NCBI GenBank assembly: GCA_022747635.1
Contig: JAKTNV010000009.1
Location: 70,082,407-70,146,406, forward strand
DNA from: Hetaerina americana
Taxonomy: Eukaryota > Arthropoda > Insecta > Odonata > Calopterygidae
Reading direction: 5' to 3'
Length of the DNA: 64,000 bases
Shown here: positions 1 to 8,790 of the stretch, in pieces
Position numbering within the stretch: position 1 is the first letter of the stretch
Layout: every line of letters starts with the position of its first letter
Notes under the pieces: model-generated
What the model saw: only the letters and a program-made list of their open reading frames with translations
The model's database searches: none
What the model was told of the DNA's origin: nothing
Translations under genes and position numbers: made by a program

Positions 1-258
1 TAAAAGTTATCTCCTGAACTGTACTACCGTCTGCTGATAGATCAGTAGTAGCCTTATTACATTCTATCCATCAAAATAAGCGATATTTGTGCTATCTTTT
101 CAATGTCATGGTATGAATTAACATACATTCACCCTAACATGTGCTCCACTTAACAGGTTGCCTACTGTGTTAATCCAAAAAGAACAAACATGACTAGACA
201 TGTTCCATGTCAAGAGAAGACTTCTATTTTATCAATCCATTTAGTTAGCTCAGATTGA
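1..258. other. No recognised feature
   Basis: AT-rich sequence in which I recognise nothing. The minus-strand LINE that ends at 259 may continue into it, but no conserved motif is readable. Confidence 0.4.
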
Positions 259-1300
259 CTAGGCAAATATCTCGTAGAAATGAGTGATAGTATCCACCCC
301 ACGCTTCACCATTTTGCTTGACGTACTCTTCATGTCCATAGTTTTCCGTTTTTTCAATAGTTTCACTTCTTTTACAAATAATTTTTGTTTATAACAACTT
401 TCCTGAAAGCTCAGTATTTTACCTAAATCGGTCATTTTACCTTCCAACTCATCCAAACTTAACTGCGGCCGGCATTGACTTTAAGCTGTTGTAGATTTGG
501 ATGACTTCCATTATCTACATTTTCTCCGAAACTACCGTGTTAATGCTCAAATTATTCTCGTCAAAAAATTTCAAGTTATTTCCTGGTGGTATCATCTCTC
601 TTAACCTTACTGTGCTCGTTTTTTTTCTATCCACATGCTTCGCTCTTTTCATTCTCTTCGAAAGCAGATTCTAAATTTCTTCAAAACCATTCTTTTTTGC
701 TTTTGCCATGTTTTTTCCTTACTCTCTTTCACAACATTTTTCATGAATTCTTAATCTCCTTGTGAGTATGCATGCTATTTTAAGGATATTTAGTCTTTTT
801 CTGCCATCATATTTTTATGAGCCTGTTTTTAACACTCGCGGAATTTTTAACACCCTTATTCCACCAGCCATTGCTTACCATTCTCTCGACTTCACCGTTT
901 TCTTATCTATCTCAGAAAATTCGACAAAAATCTTTTTCAAACTCTTCCGGAATCTTTTACATTTTTGTTTGCGATATACTCGTATTATTCCAATTCCACC
1001 TGATTTGATTTCAAATAAACTTTAAAACATCCATTCATGCTGCACTAGTTCATTTTTGGTTTGCAGATATTCTACTTTACTCTAAATTACCCTTGCCTTC
1101 TATTCTTTCTTGTTTCTCTCCATTATCTACTTTCTCCATAGGTCTACTGTTTAAGCTACCAAAAGAAATCTGTTCCACATTCAGCACCTCTTAGTACTAT
1201 CGTGTCTTTCACCAACTCCCTCATTATATGCATCAAAACCAATGACGGTTGCTGAAAAAAATACTTCATCATACATGCAAATGAACACATTTCAATTTAA
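259..1300 (-). mobile_element. Decayed RTE-like LINE, endonuclease end to RT start
   Basis: Read on the minus strand in shifting frames. An endonuclease tail (LRGAECGTDFF, about 1170-1215) is followed by the usual linker (NGWWNKG, about 851-872, then VVKESKEKTW near 720). The beginning of the reverse transcriptase follows, with TSSKMVKRGVDTITHF (about 274-321) in the place of the family's SEMxKxGGD segment. Family knowledge: such LINEs encode an APE-type endonuclease fused to a reverse transcriptase for target-primed insertion. Many stops and frameshifts make it non-functional. The clade name is inference. A C-terminal LINE piece lies just to the right on the opposite strand. Confidence 0.55.
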
Positions 1301-1534
1301 ACCATGCCATAGAGATAATTAATCTTCTTCCCATAAATACACTCATAATCGTGTTAACTATTGCCATGGAGTAGGGATTCATTAAATGGTCCTCCCTCTT
1401 TCCTTAAGGCATCCTTTCGCCTGTACAAAACTTCTCTCTATTTCATCCAGCATTTGAAACAGAGTAAAACCCTATGTTTTCTTCTATTTTAAAATCCGTT
1501 CAATTATCGCTACACGTCTCGGAAGGTTTTTTTT

Positions 1535-1840
1535 CGTTGAAGCAAGGTGATAAACGTAGTTTGGAGGCTTTTGAGATGTGAATGCGGAGGATGGGAGAAG
1601 TAAACTTCGTGGATAGAAGATTGAGCTAAATACCGTGGAAGGTTGAGGAGGAGAGAAGGTTCTTTGGAGAATTCAAGGAAGGCAAGAAAAATCGTTTAGA
1701 AAGCATATTGTTTTCAATGAAAATTTGAAGACAGACAGAGGGGGTAAGTGAGATGAAAAATGGAAAAGAATAGGTACATTGGACGAAATGAAGGGAGGCA
1801 GGCATTGTGTGGAATTGGAGATTGGCTAATTGCAATCGAG
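1535..1840 (+). mobile_element. RTE-like LINE C-terminal fragment
   Basis: The plus strand reads SLEAFEM, stop, MRRMGEV (1558-1606), the decayed form of the EAFEMWxWRRMxKI block. Next come EERRFFGEF (1647-1674) and RIGTLDEMKGGRH (about 1765-1805), which match the end of the ORF in this LINE type. It is broken by stops and frameshifts, so it is a dead 3' fragment. With the inverted piece at 259-1300 it could be one twin-primed insertion. Confidence 0.55.
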
Positions 1841-2100
1841 GGTGCTACTCTATATTAAATAATGTCCCATGTACACTGCCTACGAGGTCCGTAGACTAAA
1901 TGGGGTTTCTTCAGTAAAAATTTCAGCTAGATGAAAATGACGCCTGCCGTAGAAAGTCAAGTAGAAAGGGTGGTAGAGAAACTTACCATTGTCATCACGG
2001 ACTGAAATCCCCCATTTCCTATTATTATATCTCAGCCATCTTAATGGATTGCCGCGGTAAACAATTATTAATGCGAGCAAGCAGCTTGTGGTCTTGCAAT
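1841..2100. other. No recognised feature
   Basis: Mixed-composition DNA between LINE debris and a GC-rich island. I see no gene or repeat. Confidence 0.4.
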
Positions 2101-2865
2101 AAAAATGCGGCTCACGAGTAAAAATGGGTTGGGCGCGCGAGAAAAGAAGTGGCTGCCGCGGTGGGAGCGGGCGGCCGTAGATCGGGGCGTGGGGGTAATT
2201 GGAGCGATAATGGCTGAAGGGGCGGCGTCTCCGGAGCCGGGGAGGCCCCCGGGGAGGGAGGGAGGGAGGGAGCGGGCGGGAAATAGGGGTGGGGAAGTTT
2301 GTGTGAGAAAACAGGCGATTCTCTCTCTCTCTTTCTCAAGGCGGCCAACCTCGTTAACTTCTTCGCCTAACGTTCTCCCACCGCTGCCCACTCCCCTACA
2401 TCCCCCTTCTCCCATCCCTCGCCTCGAAAAACCCCGCCCACTTTTTCCTCTTCCACCCCACTCCCGGCTTCTTTCCTTCTCCTCCATCCTCACCGCCACC
2501 TTTCTAAAACCGCCTCCTCGTTGTCCCTGATCCCCTCCTCCTCCCCCTCCAACCTATGTATTTCACCCATCCCGGGCCTGACAGCCATCTTAAAGGCGTC
2601 ACTCACTCGTTTTTACGCACGTGGGACCTTTTTCCAATTCCCTCGCCCCTCCCAGCCCACCCTTCCCAAGCATCCTCCCTTTACCGCGACCCCCTTTCCT
2701 TTCCCGCACCCTCGGTGTCAGTCCCCCGCCTCCTCCCCCCACTCTCCCAGCTGCGCCCCGGCATCTGCTGGCTCCTCCGCGTCGCTGCCACCCCTAGCAG
2801 CCACCAACCCCCTTCGCCCCTCGCGGGCTAGGGGCGAAGGGGAATTAGTGAATTAGCGTTAGTCG
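2101..2865. other. GC-rich, CpG-containing island with long pyrimidine tract
   Basis: The composition changes sharply from the AT-rich surroundings. 2150-2280 is G-rich with many CpG and a run of GGGA units at 2251-2270 that could form a G-quadruplex. About 2320-2830 is almost pure pyrimidine on the plus strand. Open frames exist on both strands, but they have low-complexity Pro/Ser/Arg composition and follow from the base bias, so I do not call a gene. It could be a regulatory island or a decayed promoter; no core promoter is convincing. Confidence 0.5.
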
Positions 2866-3089
2866 AATTAGTGTAAGTACATTGGAGGGGTATTTGTGCA
2901 TTTCATCGGGCTGGAACTGGTGTCTTCGCGCTACGAAACGCTTGCCAATTTGAATGGTTCACTGAAACTGAGTAATATACGTTAGGTATTTATTCTTCCC
3001 AAGAGAATACCTCTATAGATAAATAATCCATAATGGGAGTGATATTTTTCACTAACACTGGGTGCCCAACGTAATTCTCCTGTACGAGT
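2866..3089. other. No recognised feature
   Basis: Short ordinary stretch leading into the LINE. The 5' limit of the LINE is not visible. Confidence 0.35.
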
Positions 3090-3892
3090 ATGATCACTTG
3101 TTTACGGAAGGCAACGAGAAGCCACCACATTAGTCTCCCTAGAAGATGCAGCCTTGCATTCAAATGTGACATGATGGCTTTCCTCCCAGTAACATATTCT
3201 GGAGGCAAACTAATCCCCCAGTCAGATCTCCGGGTGGGGACTACTGGAAGGGTAACATCACTCAAGTTGGACAAATGCAGGATAGGGATATGGAACGTGA
3301 GATCATTGATAATGTGCGGGAAGTTGGAAAATGCTAAGATGAAGATGGACAGATAGGGAATCGTAATCCTAGTAGTGAGCGGGATTAAGTGTGCCGGGGC
3401 CGACGACTTCTTGAGCGACGGATACAGGGTTATGTACTCAGGAGACGAGCAGAGAATTGCAGGAGGGGGCATCATATAAAAATAAGGAGTGGGCAAGAAG
3501 AGTCGAATTGTGCTGGCAATACAGTGAGAGGATTCTGATGATAAGGTTAGAGGGAGAGCCTACAGACACAGCGATAGTGCAGGTGTATATGCCAACATCC
3601 AGCCATTCAGGAGAGGAAATAGTAGAATTGTGGTTGTAGAGGGCGGAGACGGAAGGAGCGTGGGATAGTTCGGTTTGGGGATACGAAACCCCGCGGGAGA
3701 AAGACTGATAGAATTCTGCACCGAGAAGACCATGGCAGTGCCAACAACCCTCTTTGAGCAACATCGGAGAAGGAGATGCACCTGGAAGATGCCAGGGGAC
3801 AGGGATACCAAGATACCATATCGCCTACATCCTCCTGAGAACTAGATACAGAAACCAAGTTAAGCAATACAAGAGCTACCCCGGCACAGATA
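3090..3892 (+). mobile_element. RTE-like LINE, 5' part (APE-type endonuclease), disrupted
   Basis: The plus-strand frame reads CRIGIWNVRSL (about 3272-3305), the first conserved endonuclease block. It continues GKLENAKMKMDR, stop, and later DFLSDGYRVMYSG. Further blocks appear in shifted frames: VYMPTSS near 3580, FGLGIRNPAGE near 3673 and TLFEQHRRRRCTWKMPGD near 3745. Several stops and frameshifts are present. The frame is cut at 3893 by a mariner; the endonuclease resumes at 5214 with SSDHNLVVTE. Role of the family: nicks the target DNA for target-primed reverse transcription. This copy is dead. Confidence 0.8.
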
Positions 3893-3894
3893 TA

Positions 3895-3924
3895 CAGGGT
3901 TCGTCCGGAAAATAAGTGTACTGA
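3895..3924 (+). repeat. Left terminal inverted repeat of mariner M1
   Basis: Begins CAGGGTTCGTCCGG and is the exact reverse complement of 5182-5211 over 30 bp. The outer flank is TA. It is the presumed transposase binding and cleavage end. Confidence 0.95.
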
Positions 3925-3965
3925 GCTCAGGAAAAAAAATTTATTACACTTTTACATATCTTAAG

Positions 3966-5015
3966 CTAATATTCCTCAAAATAGGACCCTTGTGAGTCGA
4001 TACACTTGTTCCAGCGGCGTTCCCATTCCTGGAACGCTCCCGCGAAGGCATCATCGGGAACCTCTCGAAGACACGTCATCACGGCCTCTTTGACGGCGTC
4101 CAAAGTCCCGTATCGCGTTCCTTTCAAACTCCTCCTTATCTTCGGGAACAGAAAGAAGTCCGGTGGTGCCAAGTCCGGGCTGTAGGGCGGGTGCGGCAGC
4201 GTTGCCACGCCGTGCTTGGCCAAGAAGTCCGACACGACAAGCGCGGTGTGAGACGGCGCATTGTCGTGATGCAGCCGCCAGATGTTTTTGATCGCTGGCC
4301 GGACGCGGGCGACTCGTTTTCGAAGCCTGTCGAGCACTTGGACGTAAAATGCAGCATTTACAGTTTGTCGTTCAGGTACAAATTCGTAGTGGACGACTCC
4401 CCTTTTGTCAAAAAAGACAATGAGCATCGCCTTGATCCGAGATTTACTCATGCGAGCTTTCTTTTGACGGGGTGATGATGGGGTGTGCCACTCCGCACTT
4501 TGTCTCTTCGACTCCGGGTCGTACTCAAAGATCCACGTCTGGTCACCCGAAACAACGTTCTCTAAAAAATGTGGATCATTTTTGCAGTGATCCGCAAGTT
4601 GTGTCGCGATTTCCAAACGATTGAGTCTTTGATCATCACTGAGCACTTTCGGCACCAACTTTGCACAAATTTTTCGCATCTGTAATTGGTGCCTAATAAT
4701 CTCGTGCACTATTGTTTTTGGCACATTACACTGCTCTGCTATCATCCGAACACTAAGACGACGATCAGAGTTCAGTACATCGCGAACTTTTCGCACATTT
4801 TCGTCGGTGAGTGTCGTTGATGGGCGTCCAGGCCGTGGTTCGTCGCCGACCTCTTCTCTGCCCTTCAGGAACATCTTGTGTCACCGAAAGATCATGTTTC
4901 TGGACATGGCTGACTCCCCGTAAGCCTGGTTAATCATACCGACAGTTTCGGTAGACGATTTCCCAAGCTTTACCGCAAATTTGATGGAATAACGCTGCTA
5001 CAAAAACTTCGGCAT
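3966..5015 (-). pseudogene. Mariner transposase, full length with two nonsense codons
   Basis: The frame from ATG at 5015 to the stop at 3966 gives 349 codons, the usual mariner length (about 345 aa), with no indel. A stop at codon 6 (TAG, 4998-5000) and another at codon 45 (TGA, 4881-4883, probably from TGG because FRxHKMF is normally FRWHKMF) break it; translation is open only from Met48 (4874). Visible domains: N-terminal helix-turn-helix region, GRPSTT linker at about residues 63-68, and LVPKVL in the place of the WVPHEL motif. The catalytic triad is complete: D158 (GDQTW), D251 (HHDNAPSH) and D286 (LAPPDFF), with 34 residues between the last two (DD34D). The family enzyme excises and pastes the element at TA sites. 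The missing N-terminus should abolish TIR recognition. Confidence 0.93.
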
Positions 5016-5181
5016 CGCGTTCCGTGACGTGAGTCGAGCGTGGAGGTTCGCGTTAACAGAGCTCCTCACTACACCACAGCTCAGAGCCGACTGCCTTTTT
5101 CAGCGTCGCTTGCCAACATACCCCCCTCCGATCGCAGCCCGTCAGAGCGGTGCTGGGCGCGCCTGGAGCGGCGGGAAAAAA

Positions 5182-5211
5182 TCAGTACACTTATTTTCCG
5201 GACGAACCCTG
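5182..5211 (-). repeat. Right terminal inverted repeat of mariner M1
   Basis: Exact 30-bp inverted copy of 3895-3924, about 167 bp upstream of the transposase start, followed by the TA target duplication. Confidence 0.95.
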
Positions 5212-5213
5212 TA

Positions 5214-6340
5214 AGTAGTGATCACAACCTGGTGGTCACGGAGAGCCAACTATGATGGAAAAAAATTAAGAAAGTGGTACAGGAACCCAGATGGAACACA
5301 CAAATGCTGTAGGAAAAGCAGGCGAGAGAAAAGTTCACCACGACCTCTGGCAGAACAATATGAGGAATAAAAGCGACTTGCAGAATGATGGAAGGAAATG
5401 AAGAGCATCATAACCGAAGCAACAGATGGACAACTCGCGAGTAAGATGGCGCCTACCGAACGGCTGTGATAACTGCTCAAATTAGATACCTCTTAGACAA
5501 TAGAGGAAGCCCAAAAATTGGGCGTAAAAGGAGTCGAGGTGAATGACGAAGAACATGCTGAGGTTTGCAGGCAGCATCGCAGTAGTAGCAGAGACGCAAT
5601 AGGGCCTGCAAGCAAACCTGAATACTATGGACCAAGTATTTCGGGAATATAATATGAGCATCAACGAGAAGTAACCAAAAATCCTTGTGCGTGGAAGAGA
5701 GAAGCTGAATGCAGATCTCGTAATTCGAGGAGTGAAACTAGAGCAAGTGGAATCCTTCATATACTTGAGCAGCAGTATAACTAGGGATGGAAGAAGCTCG
5801 ACCGAAATCAAGCGAAGAATAGACCAAGCAAATAAGGTGTTCATTTAGGAGAGGCAACTACTATGTCCATAGGACGTAAGATTGCAAACAAGGAAGCAGT
5901 TCGTCAAAACGTTCGTGCGGAGCATGGCACTCTACAGATCGGAGACATGGATTATTGGAAAAGTGGGCCAATGGAGAATAGAAGCATTTGAAACGTGGTG
6001 CTGGAGGAGAATGGTGAAGATTAAATGGACAGACAACGTGAAGAACGATGAAGTGTATACTAGAAGAGCAGAAGAGGATAGGACCATATGGAGAGCTCTA
6101 GGGTACAGAAGAACTAGATGGATTGGACATACCTTGAGGCACAATGGATTAGTTAGAAACATAATAGAAAGAAAAATTAAAGGAAACATCTCGCGAGGAA
6201 GGCCAAGAGACAAGTATATAGGGGAAATTAAGAAGGACGTAAAACAGGGAACCTATTAGAGGGTGAGAGAATTGACATTAGATAGACAATAGTAAACAAA
6301 TCTTAGGATTGAAATACTGATGATGATGACGGATTCATGT
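5214..6340 (+). mobile_element. RTE-like LINE, 3' part (endonuclease end, truncated RT, C-terminus)
   Basis: Continues the LINE broken by mariner M1. SSDHNLVVTE (5214 on) closes the endonuclease. A decayed linker runs to about 5510. The RT fingers and most of the palm are missing. The frame resumes with NMLRFAGSIAVVAETQ at 5552 on, where the catalytic FADD has become FAGS. After that one frame runs from 5654 to 6259 with a few stops: YNMSINEK, FIYLSSSITRDGRS, KTFVRSMALYRSETW, WCWRRM, IGHTLRHNGL and RGRPRDK. A short TGATGATGATGA run at about 6318-6330 looks like the 3' tail. Dead copy. Confidence 0.85.
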
Positions 6341-7302
6341 TTTCTGGGTATTACCACTAGAACGTAGAAAATGTGTCTTGCAGACTTAAAAAATCATTGT
6401 GCTTCTTAAAAACGTCTAAAATTCCATTGTAGGACTCTCGAACTAAGAGCGACGTGACCTCGGCGGGATTTTCACTAGCCGAACGCATTGCTACAGGTGC
6501 TAGATGTAATAAAGAATATGAAATGAAAATTAATGAATATTACAACGAATCATATATTTAAATATATTCTTTAATTTTTTTGAGATTCCATGAGATTTAA
6601 ATTTACTTCCTTTTGCATGAATACATTTCCCTTGGAAGATAGACAAATACAATACAATATAATGGTCTAGAAAAAGGAATGTTTTGCATGATGCAAGAAT
6701 TGTAAAACGAAATATCAATGTGTCGTCCAAAAATACTGATCTAGCACTGTCCGACGGAAATGTAATGCATATATTATTTGAATAGTGTCATTTTTATCTT
6801 ATTCCACGAGCAGATAACGAGCCATCTCAATTTTAAATTTTCACCATTGAGAAAAGTTGCGAAGCTGTACTTTTCAATTCATACTTGGTGCGTACACATT
6901 CGATATTTCATTGATCTGTACAATTTCTAACCGGTGGTCCATATTATTTGGCTCGGATGTTTTAATCCTTCAAATTCAGGACATTCTCTGCAAACGGAAA
7001 ATGTGTTTTTTTCAACTGATTTGGAACACCTGTGGCAAGGGAACGCCTGTTTAGATTTATTTTCTTATTTCCTAAAATTCTTGAAATTTTGATGCAAAGT
7101 TCTTTTTGATTCACCGCGAAGATATTGTTTAGCCTAGGATTAATCGGTCGTATGGTCATAAAAAGAAAAAAAGAGGAGCCGTTAGCATTGAGTCAGGGGC
7201 ATTTAAAGGGGAATGATATAAGTCCTTCCTATTGGCTTATCATGCCTGATCTACAAGTCGAATGATCTTAACGGTTTGAAATTTTTGCTTGTTAATGCAC
7301 AC
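6341..7302. other. No recognised feature
   Basis: AT-rich DNA. Open frames near 6530-6730 and 6857-7159 are short, overlap on both strands and show no motif. Confidence 0.4.
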
Positions 7303-7360
7303 TAGCGGATGACTTCGTTAAAATTACTGTCCCGTCATCTCCTGCAATATCTTTGAATCC
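7303..7360 (-). repeat. Recurrent ~58-bp module, copy 1
   Basis: On the plus strand it reads TAGCGGATGACTTCGTTAAA through CTTTGAATCC. It matches 19778-19836, 38665-38720 and, partly, the inverse of 26290-26326. Probably a piece of an interspersed repeat; function unknown. Confidence 0.7.
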
Positions 7361-7584
7361 AATGCACACTTCCCAAGGTTAGAGTCTAGATAATTAGAGT
7401 TAGATAATCCATTTAGTATGTAAATTGAATACCACCTTCATATCAACCGTATACTAATGCTAAGTTTATTATAAGATGTAGGAACATAACAAATTTTATA
7501 TTTTCGGTAATCTTCTTCAACTCAAGCCGCCAAAAAATACAATTCTAAAGAGTTCAATGTATTTTTTAAGTTTTGGCTGTACAG

Positions 7585-7698
7585 GAGAATCGAATGATCC
7601 TCATCCCTTACCCTTTCCTCCTGGTGCTGCACCCCCTGCCACACACCTTTTTGGTGGCTTGCAGGGTATTGATGTAGATGTAGATGAATGATGTGTCA
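7585..7698 (+). mobile_element. LINE-C 3' end (severely 5'-truncated)
   Basis: Contains the LINE-C terminal signature: CCCTGC (7634-7639), CACC, five T, GGTG, then GCAGGG (7661-7666), followed by a GATGTA-repeat tail. It matches the reverse complement of the 3' ends at 56-59.5 kb. Only the 3' untranslated end is present. Confidence 0.65.
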
Positions 7699-7757
7699 TA
7701 CCCTTTAAGGCTTGACAGTCAAAAATAACGGCAGAAATAGTTTTCATATAAACCCAC

Positions 7758-7790
7758 GAGTCATACTTATTTGTTTAATAAGTATGACTC
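7758..7790. repeat. Perfect 14-bp hairpin at LINE-B 5' junction
   Basis: 7758-7771 is exactly complementary to 7777-7790 with a 5-nt loop. It lies where the truncated LINE-B sequence begins. Confidence 0.9.
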
Positions 7791-8262
7791 ACTTTAACAC
7801 CATAAACCTCGCCGATGCCATTGCAAATATAAACTCTAATCTAGACTCACTCTTCACCTGTAGCATGAAGTATTTCCTCAAAATTAATCCTAACAAGAGT
7901 CGGTCACTCGTCAATGGAAATACCAGGCTCCTCTCAAAAATCAACTTTACTGAACTCCCGTCACTTAAAATTCTGGACTCTCCTATGCCTCTTCATAAAA
8001 CAGCATCTATTCTTGGGATTATTTTTAACGAAACTCTGACACGGATCATGTATTAACTCTTCAGGTTTTCCCCACAAAGTTACATCTAGTGCTTATTTAT
8101 TTTATTATATTTATGACTATACCATTTTTTTTCTTTTTTTATCGCTTTATACGTATTTCCTCTTATTATTATTATTGGTGCCATGTACTTGACGACAGTT
8201 TAAATGGAAGAAGGGACCTTATGGTCTCAATTTCGCCCGAATAAAGACATTATCTATATATT
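7791..8262 (+). mobile_element. LINE-B copy 1, 5'-truncated
   Basis: The plus strand encodes ADAIANINSNLDSLF, FLKINPNKSRSLVNG and SILGIIFNETLTRI (to about 8052), the region after the catalytic loop of a CR1/Jockey-like reverse transcriptase. The thumb and C-terminus are then missing, and the sequence passes into the LINE-B 3' UTR. That UTR ends with the conserved GGGACC-4 nt-GGTCTC hairpin (8213-8228), TTTCGCCCGAATAAAGA and a short TATC tail. Comparison with 10829-12310 and 54928-55400 shows an internal deletion that removes most of the C-terminal coding part. Confidence 0.85.
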
Positions 8263-8654
8263 ATATTTGCGCTAGACCAGAACTTTCCAGGCGCGCATAA
8301 GCTTCCGTGCTTCCCGCCAAAAATACTGGCTGGCGTCGATTCGTGTCGTGAAACAGTGGTCACTTCTTCGCTTCTGGGGCGGGTTGCTACCATGATTGCA
8401 AGGGATACTCCTCTTATTAACGTGTTTTTCTGTCATCACGTCGAGTGCAATTAGTGGAAAAAGGGGTACGGAGGTTAATCCTGGTTTATACTTACCACTC
8501 TTGAGGCCTCAGTTTTGAAACCCGGGGGTTGCTGGAGTTTACAGTATTATCCTGCTCTTAAGGCGCCATGTGGAAAGTTCAAGTGGCGTACGATGTCCGT
8601 TGAATGGGACGTTAAATTTTGGACTCCTCGGCTTTTATCTTTAAGATTATGTTA
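8263..8654. other. No recognised feature
   Basis: Moderately GC-balanced DNA without a readable domain or repeat match. Confidence 0.4.
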
Positions 8655-8790
8655 GTGCCGGTACTGGGTTTCCCTCCACTTTATATCCATTCCCTAAATA
8701 CCCTACCTCTACCGATTTGCCCACCTCTAATGTCGAAAATGACATCGCCTATCGGTCACCTCCCCCAATAACTACTGTTTCTACTGCAAC
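8655..8790 (+). repeat. SINE-A, diverged 3' part
   Basis: Shares GGGTTTCCCTCCAC, the AATGACATCGCCTATCGGTCACC region and the CCTCCCC...ACTACT end with the better copies at 25962-26241 (inverse) and 33957-34137. The tRNA-like head is absent. Confidence 0.55.

Larger units (their letters stand above)
3895..5211 (-). mobile_element. Near-complete mariner transposon (M1)
   Basis: 1317-bp class II element bounded by perfect 30-bp terminal inverted repeats (3895-3924 and 5182-5211) and flanked by TA at 3893-3894 and 5212-5213, the expected mariner target-site duplication. It carries one transposase reading frame on the minus strand. It sits inside the endonuclease region of a LINE; without the element and one TA, the LINE frame would continue from PGTDI directly into SSDHNLVV. 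Identical ends and a frame without indels point to a relatively recent insertion (inference). Confidence 0.95.

Noticed and set aside
2068..2530. Open frames of 141-143 aa on both strands
   Set aside because: Opposite-strand frames in a pyrimidine-biased CpG island with low-complexity Pro/Arg/Ser products; base composition explains them.
4191..4475. 94-aa plus-strand frame
   Set aside because: Antisense of the mariner M1 transposase.
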